Shown here: positions 5,243-10,532 of the stretch, piece by piece
How the letters are laid out: every line of letters begins with the position of its first letter
How positions within the stretch are numbered: position 1 is the first letter of the stretch
From: JAWOJF01 sp046481785
Lineage (GTDB): Bacteria > Bacteroidota > Ignavibacteria > Ignavibacteriales > Ignavibacteriaceae
Direction: 5' to 3'
Assembly: GCA_046481785.1 (NCBI GenBank)
Contig: JAWOJF010000263.1
Coordinates: 1-10,532 of the forward strand
Length of the DNA: 10,532 nucleotides
The notes under the pieces: model-generated
Seen by the model: the letters and a program-made list of their open reading frames with translations, nothing else
What the model was told of the DNA's origin: nothing
Database searches by the model: none
Translations under genes and position numbers: made by a program

Positions 5243-6526
5243 TTATTCCACCATTTCCTTAATAAAGAATGTCTGTGCCCTTTTAGCGCCAACAGATATA
5301 ATATTTAGGTTTATACCTGATTGTACTGCAATAAACTGCAGGTACTTCTTTGTATTTTCCGGCAAGTCGGAATAAGACCTGCATCCTGAAATATCCTGGT
5401 TCCAGCCGGGGAGCGTTTCATAAACCGGTTTAACTTCACCCAGTCTGTCAACATCAGTAGGGAAAGATTTTAATTGTTTTCCATCCAGTTCATAACCAAT
5501 GCAAACCTTTATTTCATCAAAGCTGCTTAAAACATCAAGTTTAGTTATGGCAACATCTGTAATGCCGTTTACCATTTGTGAGTATCTGAGAAGGAAAGCA
5601 TCAAACCATCCGCAGCGTCTCGGGCGCCCCGTAGTTGCACCAAACTCAGCACCAACTTGTCTTAATTTTTCGCCCGTTTCATCAAGAAGCTCGGTAGGGA
5701 AGGGGCCGTTGCCTACACGGGTGGTATAAGCTTTTACAATCCCGAAAACTCTGTCAATTTTAGTAGGCGGAATACCGGTACCTGTGCAGGCGCCGCCGGA
5801 GGTTGGGCTTGATGATGTAACAAAAGGATAAGTCCCATGGTCAACATCCAGTAATGCACCCTGTGCACCTTCCAGTAGTACTGATTTACCCTCAGAGATT
5901 GCATTGTTAAGATAAGCGGGCACATCTTTTACATATTTATCAATTGCTTTGTCAAATTCCAGGTACTGCTTAATTATTTCTTCAACATCAAGTGCTGCAT
6001 GGTCATATACCTTCTGAAGAAGATTATTCTTTTCAAGCAGGTTTTCTCTTATTTTTTGCTCAAGTACTTTTTTATTCAGAAGGTCAACTATACGAATACC
6101 TTTGCGGGCAAATTTATCTATGTAACAGGGGCCTATGCCGCGGCCGGTTGTCCCTATTTTATTACTGCCGCTCTCGCTTATACTGTCTAATAGTTTATGA
6201 TACGGCATTATTAAATGAGCATTATGACTGATAAAAAGCCTGCCGTCAACCTTAATACCATGGCTTTCAAGTAATGTAATCTCTTCAAGCAGCGCAGTGG
6301 GATCAATAACCACACCGTTGCCAATTACACAAACAACACCCTCTCTTAAAATTCCGGAAGGAATTAAATGAAGGATATATTTTTTATTCTCTATTTCAAC
6401 AGTATGCCCGGCATTAGCTCCGCCCTGGTAGCGTGTAACAATATCAAAGTTTTCGCTTAAAATATCAACTATTTTACCTTTACCTTCATCGCCCCACTGG
6501 CTGCCGACAAGTACTGTAACGCTCAT
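5243..6526 (-). CDS. purA: Adenylosuccinate synthetase PurA
   Basis: Uses GTP to join IMP and aspartate into adenylosuccinate, the committed step from IMP to AMP, in the cytoplasm. The GTP-binding loop GDEGKGK is at 12-18, with the catalytic Asp13 and His41 (GGANAGHT) at the same numbers as in the E. coli enzyme. Further signatures are TTGRGIGPCY at 126-135, GAQG at 220-223, GTYPFVTSS at 231-239, TGTGIPPTKIDRV at 248-260, the substrate loop VGNGPFPTEL at 271-280, TGRPRRCGW at 299-307 and the guanine-binding TKLD at 328-331, with ISVGAKRAQTFF near the C-terminus. The full length of 427 residues is normal. AAAGGG (minus strand, 6533-6538) precedes the ATG at good spacing. Only 23 bases separate the start codon from a strong upstream hairpin with a U-rich tail, so expression may involve attenuation or readthrough from the STAS gene. 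Confidence 0.98.
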   Translation of the reverse strand: MSVTVLVGSQWGDEGKGKIVDILSENFDIVTRYQGGANAGHTVEIENKKYILHLIPSGILREGVVCVIGNGVVIDPTALLEEITLLESHGIKVDGRLFISHNAHLIMPYHKLLDSISESGSNKIGTTGRGIGPCYIDKFARKGIRIVDLLNKKVLEQKIRENLLEKNNLLQKVYDHAALDVEEIIKQYLEFDKAIDKYVKDVPAYLNNAISEGKSVLLEGAQGALLDVDHGTYPFVTSSSPTSGGACTGTGIPPTKIDRVFGIVKAYTTRVGNGPFPTELLDETGEKLRQVGAEFGATTGRPRRCGWFDAFLLRYSQMVNGITDVAITKLDVLSSFDEIKVCIGYELDGKQLKSFPTDVDRLGEVKPVYETLPGWNQDISGCRSYSDLPENTKKYLQFIAVQSGINLNIISVGAKRAQTFFIKEMVE

Positions 6527-6549
6527 TTTATTCCCTTTTAAACAAAATA

Positions 6550-6598
6550 AAAACTCCGAATCCCAATTGCCGGGTTACGGCATATTATCCGGAGTTTT
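6550..6598 (-). terminator. Hairpin terminator or attenuator between STAS gene and purA
   Basis: AAAACTCCG (6550-6558) and CGGAGTTTT (6590-6598) form a perfect 9-bp outer stem, with an inner hairpin TGCCG (6568-6572) and CGGCA (6578-6582). Read on the minus strand the stem is followed by TTTTTATTTTG, so it should terminate the STAS transcript. The outer arms also give an A-run/T-run on the plus strand. The purA ribosome site lies immediately after the U-tract. Confidence 0.8.
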
Positions 6599-6618
6599 AA
6601 AAATTTAATTAATTATTA

Positions 6619-6960
6619 TTATTTTGAAAAACTTGCAACTGCTTCATCAACTGTTTCGTAAAATTCAAATATCGTAATCAATTTTGTAATTATAAGAAGG
6701 CTTTCTATTTTATCAGTAACACGTGCAAGCTTCAGATGGCCGTTTTCTTTTTTCATTGTAGTCAATCCGCTGATTAACATACCAAGCCCGGAGCTGTTCA
6801 TAAACTTTACATCGGCAAGGTCAACAATTACATTCTTTTTACCCTCATCAATAAGCTTGTGTAACAGCTCTGTAAAATCCTTTGTATCATCCCCTCCCAT
6901 CACATTACCTTTTAATTCAATGACAACTGCACCGTACTGTTCATTGACTTTAATTTTCAT
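6619..6960 (-). CDS. STAS-domain anti-anti-sigma factor (SpoIIAA-like)
   Basis: A stand-alone STAS protein of 113 residues, the size of SpoIIAA/RsbV-type antagonists that bind serine-kinase anti-sigma factors and are switched off by phosphorylation. It has the IELKGNV strand at 14-20, VIVDLADVKFMNSSGLGML at 44-62 and LKLARVTDKIESLLIITKL at 76-94. Ser56 lines up with the phosphorylated serine of SpoIIAA. The preceding residue is Asn55 where SpoIIAA has Asp, a substitution that also seems common in STAS proteins of this group. No RsbW-type kinase or PP2C phosphatase is in the window, so the partners are elsewhere. AGGGAG (minus strand, 6965-6970) is a clear ribosome site. A strong hairpin terminator follows the gene, separating it from purA. 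TTGCAA about 50 bases upstream, with TAAATT 17 bases later, is a possible minus-strand promoter. Confidence 0.93.
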   Translation of the reverse strand: MKIKVNEQYGAVVIELKGNVMGGDDTKDFTELLHKLIDEGKKNVIVDLADVKFMNSSGLGMLISGLTTMKKENGHLKLARVTDKIESLLIITKLITIFEFYETVDEAVASFSK

Positions 6961-6995
6961 AAAACTCCCTTAAATTTTCGGTTCAATTTAATTAG

Positions 6996-7005
6996 ATAGC
7001 GCTAT
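6996..7005. promoter_or_regulatory. 10-bp palindrome upstream of STAS gene
   Basis: ATAGCGCTAT is a perfect 10-base palindrome, 36 bases upstream of the STAS start and inside the spacer of the possible promoter TTGCAA-N17-TAAATT on the minus strand. That position fits an operator. It is short enough to be coincidental. Confidence 0.25.
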
Positions 7006-7148
7006 TTTTGCAAGTAAAGATGTTATTAATTTGCAGGAAATAAGGGATTTGGCAAGATTTATTGTAATTGAGTAAGAACCCTTTGAAAGTCCATGAAATA
7101 TTTACTGGTATTTGGTGCAAGATAATAAATATGAAGGGAATTTTCCTG

Positions 7149-7206
7149 GTTGTCATGCTCCAAACATGATAACAGATAGGGAGATTATATGAGTCCTCCC
7201 TGATTT
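7149..7206 (+). ncRNA. Paired hairpins with T-run in a gene-free stretch
   Basis: The 545 bases at 6961-7505 contain no supportable protein gene. Within them GTTGTCATG (7149-7157) pairs with CATGATAAC (7165-7173) through one G-T wobble. Then AGGGAG (7178-7183) pairs with CTCCCT (7196-7201), followed by GATTTTT. The second hairpin looks like a plus-strand terminator although no plus-strand gene precedes it, which suggests a small RNA or the remnant of one. Further right, CCGGCA (7317-7322) and TGCCGG (7341-7346) form another inverted repeat. Evidence is structural only. Confidence 0.25.
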
Positions 7207-7505
7207 TTAAGGTAAAAATATTTAACCTTACGGCAAGCTATACCAAATCGTCAGGAGAATATATAGAGATATCTTTTACATCATTAAAACATGAATTACT
7301 TCAGCAAGGATATGCACCGGCAGAATGCCGTATATTTCATTGCCGGCACATTTATCAAGTAAACTTATGCACAGTTGAGAACTTCCAAGGCAGCATATAC
7401 AAAAATATTCGAAGCAATAACAACTGCCTGATGAGAAATATCATTGAGATTCATTGTTCGTAATAGTCCTCTGTCAATAAATGGTTAATTTCAGTAAGGC
7501 TTATT

Positions 7506-7730
7506 TTAAAAGGTCTTGAGCAAAAATTCTTTGCTGCTGCCCCGAATACTAATATCTATGGGGTCTGTTTTTTCGTACTTTATTATAGCATCCTGAATAA
7601 TTTCACTTATGGTTTTTCCTTCTTTTATTGAACGTTCTTTAACCTTCTGAATAACGTCTTTATCCAGGATAGTCCCAATTTTTTCTTTATTATTAGTCTT
7701 TTTTTCGCGTTTTGTTTTAATTTTTCTCAT
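7506..7730 (-). CDS. Ribbon-helix-helix DNA-binding protein, orphan
   Basis: The 74-residue protein has a highly basic N-terminal arm (MRKIKTKREKK) and then a ribbon-helix-helix fold at about 18-52: a short strand IGTILDK, helix VIQKVKERSIKEG, and helix ISEIIQDAIIKYEK. CopG/Arc/ParD-like proteins of this type dimerise, bind palindromic operators and often serve as antitoxins. The tail (PIDISIRGSSKEFLLKTF, 57-74) is the sort of segment that can bind a toxin, but no toxin gene is next to it. The 148-bp gap to the divergent sigma-factor gene contains a perfect 17-base palindrome (7785-7801), a plausible operator. There is no clear ribosome site before the ATG at 7730, and no alternative start nearby. 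Confidence 0.72.
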   Translation of the reverse strand: MRKIKTKREKKTNNKEKIGTILDKDVIQKVKERSIKEGKTISEIIQDAIIKYEKTDPIDISIRGSSKEFLLKTF

Positions 7731-7784
7731 ATTTTTGCCGGTGCTGTATTATTAAAAATCAAAATAGACAAAAAAAATAAAACT

Positions 7785-7801
7785 TCAAGAAACTTTCTTG
7801 A
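7785..7801. promoter_or_regulatory. Palindromic operator candidate between RHH gene and sigma gene
   Basis: TCAAGAAA, a single C, then TTTCTTGA is a perfect 8+1+8 palindrome. It lies in the shared divergent promoter region, 55 bases from the ribbon-helix-helix start and 77 bases from the sigma-factor start. Autoregulation by the ribbon-helix-helix protein or control of the sigma operon are both possible. TTGATA at 7798-7803 overlapping it could be a -35 element for the sigma operon. Confidence 0.45.
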
Positions 7802-7852
7802 TAGAATTTCCACATTTATTTTCTATCTATTTTTATAGTAATTTTACGGAAC

Positions 7853-7867
7853 AATCCTAAGAGGATT
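7853..7867 (+). promoter_or_regulatory. Small hairpin covering the sigma-factor ribosome site
   Basis: AATCC (7853-7857) and GGATT (7863-7867) can pair around TAAGA. The only Shine-Dalgarno-like sequence for the sigma gene, AAGAGG at 7859-7864, lies in the loop and 3' arm of this stem, 14 bases from the ATG. A 5-bp stem is weak, so any translational control is speculative. Confidence 0.3.
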
Positions 7868-7878
7868 ACGTCTAAAAA

Positions 7879-8475
7879 ATGAACTTCAAAAAAAAGAAAA
7901 CAAAATTGCAGGTTCCAAAAATTCTCAGTTTAGATGATGATTTTTCCCTGATTAACAGATTTATCGAAGGCGATGAGTCTGCATTTAAGACTCTTGTCTA
8001 CAGGCATAAAGAGAAGGTGAGAAATATCATCTACTTAAATTTAAACAGCAGTGAAGCTGCCGATGATGTGGCTCAGGATGTGTTTATTACTGTGTATAAA
8101 AATCTGAGAAACTTCAGGTTTGAATCTCAGTTTACAACCTGGCTTTACAGGATTACAATTAACAAGTGTAAAGATCATTTAAGAAAGGTTAAGATCAGGA
8201 GCATTTTTTCTCCCATTAAAGAAACCGAGGAGCAAATCGGCTATATGCCTGATCATGAAAATTCAGATATAGCTAAAATTGTTCAGGATGCAATTTCCAG
8301 GTTACCCGATAAGCTGAGAATTCCTTTAATGCTAAAGGATATTGAGGGCTTAAGCTACCAGGAAATTGCTGAAGCAGTGCAGTGTGAAATTGGTACGGTT
8401 AAATCAAGAATATTCCGTGCAAGAGAGGGGCTGCGGAACATTCTGAAACCGTATGAACAGGAGTTAATGAGATGA
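7879..8475 (+). CDS. ECF RNA polymerase sigma factor
   Basis: A group 4 (ECF) sigma factor of 198 residues that directs RNA polymerase to a stress or envelope regulon. Region 2 spans about 24-101: a FIEGDESAFKTLVYRH helix, the core-binding DDVAQDVFITVYKNL at 62-76 and the -10-recognition FRFESQFTTWLYRITINKCKD at 79-99. A linker of about 30 residues follows. Region 4 spans about 133-188, with ISRLPDKLRIPLML and the helix-turn-helix LSYQEIAEAVQCEIGTVKSRIFRARE at 158-183. The lysine-rich first ten residues are an extra N-terminal piece. Its stop overlaps the anti-sigma start as ATGA (8472-8475), the standard translational coupling of sigma/anti-sigma operons. It probably activates its own promoter, but no matching sequence can be confirmed without a regulon. 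Confidence 0.96.
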   Translation: MNFKKKKTKLQVPKILSLDDDFSLINRFIEGDESAFKTLVYRHKEKVRNIIYLNLNSSEAADDVAQDVFITVYKNLRNFRFESQFTTWLYRITINKCKDHLRKVKIRSIFSPIKETEEQIGYMPDHENSDIAKIVQDAISRLPDKLRIPLMLKDIEGLSYQEIAEAVQCEIGTVKSRIFRAREGLRNILKPYEQELMR

Positions 8476-10034
8476 ATACAAAAGATTTAGAATTACTTTC
8501 TGCCTATGTTGACGGCGAACTAAATGAAAAAGAACGGCAGGAGATTGAACAAAAAATTAAACTTTCTCCTGTGCTTCAGCAGGAATTGGTAAAGCTGCAG
8601 AAACTAAAAAAACTTACTTACTCATCGGTTAAAAAACTGGAGGAATCCCCTTATTTTGAAACACGTTTGATGGCTTCATTAAGCAGCGAAAAAACTTCAG
8701 GCAGTAAACTTAAAAAATGGTCCCCGGCTATCGGGTTCGGACTTCTTGCTGTTTTTCTTATGATATTCCTTAAATATAATCCGGATGCTATTGATGAGAT
8801 AGTTCAGCAGCAGCAATCAAACCTGGCAGGGTTTTATAAAGAAAATCTAAAACCGCTTCTTTTTGCTGCCGATCTTTCGAATGAAGATATATTTAATTTT
8901 GCTTTCTACCATCAGCTTCCGCTTGATAAGGATGATTACCAGGTACTTCAGCTTGGTTATTCAAATACCGGTGAAGAGTTTTTTGAAATTAAAACATCTG
9001 ATCTTCCTTTTACAGGAGGCAATTATGATAAATTTATATCTGCCCTTGAACTGAATGAAAAAGAAAAGAAACAGATGGACTCCATACTGGAATCATACAA
9101 AGATGAACTGGAGCTGCAGGTACTTGCCAATGAAAAAAATACTATTGCTATCAATCCAAATTTGTGGAATTACAATAAAGCTATAGCTGCTGATCTTATT
9201 GCTTTTGCCAAAGATGCAAATATGGCTGAGCTTTCAAAAATTATCCCCGGTGATATACCATTGTATACACATGGTAATGTTAAAAGGATAGTTAATGAGG
9301 TTAAATCTGCCCGGCCTAATGAGTTTATTTTCTTAACTCCGGATACAATATTTTCGGAAGAATTTGTTTTTGACATGAAGAAGTTCAAAGAAGAGTTGAA
9401 ACAGATGGAGACAGAGTTAAGGAAAGCAGATAAAGAACTGAAAAAAGTAGACTTTACTGTTAACTTAAACCGTAATCTGGCAAAACTGCGTAAAGATTCC
9501 TCCTTGAGCAAAGATTTTAAAATTGATTTCGATTCTAATTTTTACAGGGTGCAGTTTTCCAAAATTGATATCCCGGAAATAGTTATTCCGGATTTTAATG
9601 ATATTGCAGCACAGATTGAGGAAGCAACTAAACATATACAATCCTTTACTGTAAGTTTCCCCGGAAACAGGAAATCAAGGGGGGATATAAGAGTAAGGGT
9701 AGGTTCTGATTCTTTGGATAGCTTTGATTTTAATTTCCGTGTGCCTGATCTGGATTCCATTACTCATTTTGTTCCATTCCAGGTAGATTCCTTAATAAAG
9801 CAGTTTAGCAGGAACTTTAATTTTAACAGGAGTTTTAATCTCGATTCGCTTGTTTCAAGCTATAATTTTAATTTTAGTGATTCTTTACATTACCAGCAGA
9901 ACCAGGAGTTCAGGCAGCAAATGAAGGAATTTGAGAAAGAAATGCAGAAATTCAAAGAAGAAATGGAAAATATGAAAAGAGATTTGAAGAAAGATTCCAA
10001 TAAGGTAAACAAGAAAAAAGGTATAGTAATATAA
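8472..10034 (+). CDS. Transmembrane anti-sigma factor with a large extracytoplasmic domain
   Basis: Cognate anti-sigma factor, coupled to the sigma gene by a 4-base ATGA overlap. Residues 5-50 have the anti-sigma-domain pattern LLSAYVDGELNEKERQEIEQ, but there is no HxxxCxxC zinc motif, so it is a zinc-free version. A single transmembrane helix spans about 84-101 after a KLKKW positive cluster, giving a cytoplasmic N-terminus and roughly 420 residues outside. That is very long for this role. The outer part has a helical region (190-260), a coiled coil around 302-327, a central segment rich in Asp, Phe and Asn with repeated FNF and DSL motifs (about 415-472), and a charged C-terminal coiled coil (475-508) ending in a lysine-rich tail. 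The outer domain is presumably the sensor; its signal is unknown. No strong terminator follows. Confidence 0.88.
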   Translation: MNTKDLELLSAYVDGELNEKERQEIEQKIKLSPVLQQELVKLQKLKKLTYSSVKKLEESPYFETRLMASLSSEKTSGSKLKKWSPAIGFGLLAVFLMIFLKYNPDAIDEIVQQQQSNLAGFYKENLKPLLFAADLSNEDIFNFAFYHQLPLDKDDYQVLQLGYSNTGEEFFEIKTSDLPFTGGNYDKFISALELNEKEKKQMDSILESYKDELELQVLANEKNTIAINPNLWNYNKAIAADLIAFAKDANMAELSKIIPGDIPLYTHGNVKRIVNEVKSARPNEFIFLTPDTIFSEEFVFDMKKFKEELKQMETELRKADKELKKVDFTVNLNRNLAKLRKDSSLSKDFKIDFDSNFYRVQFSKIDIPEIVIPDFNDIAAQIEEATKHIQSFTVSFPGNRKSRGDIRVRVGSDSLDSFDFNFRVPDLDSITHFVPFQVDSLIKQFSRNFNFNRSFNLDSLVSSYNFNFSDSLHYQQNQEFRQQMKEFEKEMQKFKEEMENMKRDLKKDSNKVNKKKGIVI

Positions 10035-10247
10035 AATTTCCTGTTATATTGAAGGCCTGTTACATAATTAAATGCGGTGAATATTTATTCATTTGATAAG
10101 CATTAGGGGACTGCCTCAGTTCTTATTCGCCATGCTTTGAAGTGCGTCAGTACAGAGTGAAAACTTATCCCATATTTTTTCCGTTTATATAACTTCCCTT
10201 TACAAAATACCAATTTTGCCGTAATTTGACCATTAAGAGGTAAAATG

Positions 10248-10261
10248 TGCCTGTTAAGGCA
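10248..10261. repeat. Small hairpin in the gap before the last gene
   Basis: TGCCT (10248-10252) and AGGCA (10257-10261) pair around GTTA, followed by GTGTATCCCTTTTCTT. It is the only hairpin I see in 10035-10305. It could be a weak terminator for the sigma/anti-sigma transcript, more than 200 bases from the stop, or part of the next gene's leader. The rest of the gap shows no gene or RNA. Confidence 0.25.
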
Positions 10262-10305
10262 GTGTATCCCTTTTCTTGAAAATATGGCTAAGGTATATCT
10301 ATTTA

Positions 10306-10532
10306 ATGAAATTTACAGTCGCGGATATTAAAGACAATATCAGATTCCGGTTATTTAGCGGATCCCTGGTATTATTTTTTCTGTTTAAACTGTTTTTTAC
10401 TGATCCCGGCTCAGCGGTTTACCAGGTTATAAATGAACTTTTAATGCTCACTTCTGCACTGTTCCTGTTTCTTTATCTTATGGATTATACCAGTATGAAA
10501 AGGATAAATCCTTTATCGCTGGTAATGAATAT
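10306..10532 (+). CDS. Membrane protein, 5' part only
   Basis: An open frame runs from the ATG at 10306 to the end of the window (75 full codons), beginning MKFTVADIKDNIRFRLFSG. Two hydrophobic stretches follow: SLVLFFLFKLFF at about 20-31 and LLMLTSALFLFLYLMDY at about 46-62, the second followed by a basic MKRIN loop. This is the start of an inner-membrane protein with at least two transmembrane helices and a cytoplasmic N-terminus. No catalytic domain has been reached, so it could be a sensor kinase, another signalling protein or a transporter. AAGG at 10290-10293 is 12 bases from the ATG, a rather distant ribosome site. Confidence 0.7.
   Translation, partial: MKFTVADIKDNIRFRLFSGSLVLFFLFKLFFTDPGSAVYQVINELLMLTSALFLFLYLMDYTSMKRINPLSLVMN

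Noticed and set aside
5992..6231. Plus-strand open frames inside purA
   Set aside because: They are antisense shadows of purA, whose full set of catalytic motifs is on the minus strand.
7291..7362. Short open frame of 23 codons starting MNYFSKDMHRQN
   Set aside because: It has no ribosome site, it is very short, and it contains the CCGGCA/TGCCGG inverted repeat. There is no evidence of coding.
7364..7454. Minus-strand open frame of 29 codons starting MNLNDISHQ
   Set aside because: It is too short, with no ribosome site and no family resemblance; its length is expected by chance in a gap of this size.
10035..10305. Possible insertion-sequence end or tRNA in the gap after the anti-sigma gene
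   Set aside because: No cloverleaf, no terminal inverted repeat pair and no transposase could be found; only a 5-bp hairpin is visible.

Overview
The window is AT-rich (codons and intergenic DNA favour A/T throughout) and looks like chromosome from the Bacteroidota/Chlorobiota/Ignavibacteriota side of the tree. That placement is inferred from the small outer-membrane barrel with its lipoprotein partner, the histidine kinase with an AHQFGTPISSL H-box, the SpoIIAA-like STAS protein, the ECF sigma/giant anti-sigma pair, the DUF4160-DUF2442 pair, and several genes without a clear Shine-Dalgarno sequence. It was not tested by a search.

Layout. 1-261 is a leader with a hexamer repeat, a GC-rich hairpin and the nadA upstream region. 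nadA (262-1206, +) makes quinolinate for NAD. It converges on an AT-rich unknown gene (1267-1902, -), followed by a two-transmembrane sensor histidine kinase (2048-3256, -) whose start abuts a cluster of nested inverted repeats. A lipoprotein/barrel pair (3591-4588, +) overlaps by one base. Next comes a hexamer array running straight into a DUF4160 gene that has lost its 5' end (4671-4901), then its usual partner DUF2442 (4915-5199, +). purA (5243-6526, -) lies downstream of a STAS gene (6619-6960, -), with a strong hairpin terminator/attenuator between them. A gene-free stretch (6961-7505) precedes a ribbon-helix-helix gene (7506-7730, -). That gene diverges from a translationally coupled ECF sigma factor and anti-sigma factor (7879-10034, +). 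The window ends inside a membrane-protein gene starting at 10306.

Functionally this is mostly housekeeping (NAD and AMP synthesis) interleaved with envelope sensing and regulation: a histidine kinase, a STAS phospho-switch protein, and sigma/anti-sigma. The parts that ordinary gene annotation does not explain are two families of degenerate short tandem repeats. A heptamer family (consensus RTCAGAR, three loci) shares a 13-base core. Two of its arrays sit immediately 3' of stop codons, in sense orientation, and bracket the unknown gene as an inverted pair. A hexamer family (CTTGAA/CTTGCT, two loci) has one array exactly where a DUF4160 gene has lost its start. I see no CRISPR array, tRNA, rRNA or recognisable transposase, and no clearly new multi-gene defence system.
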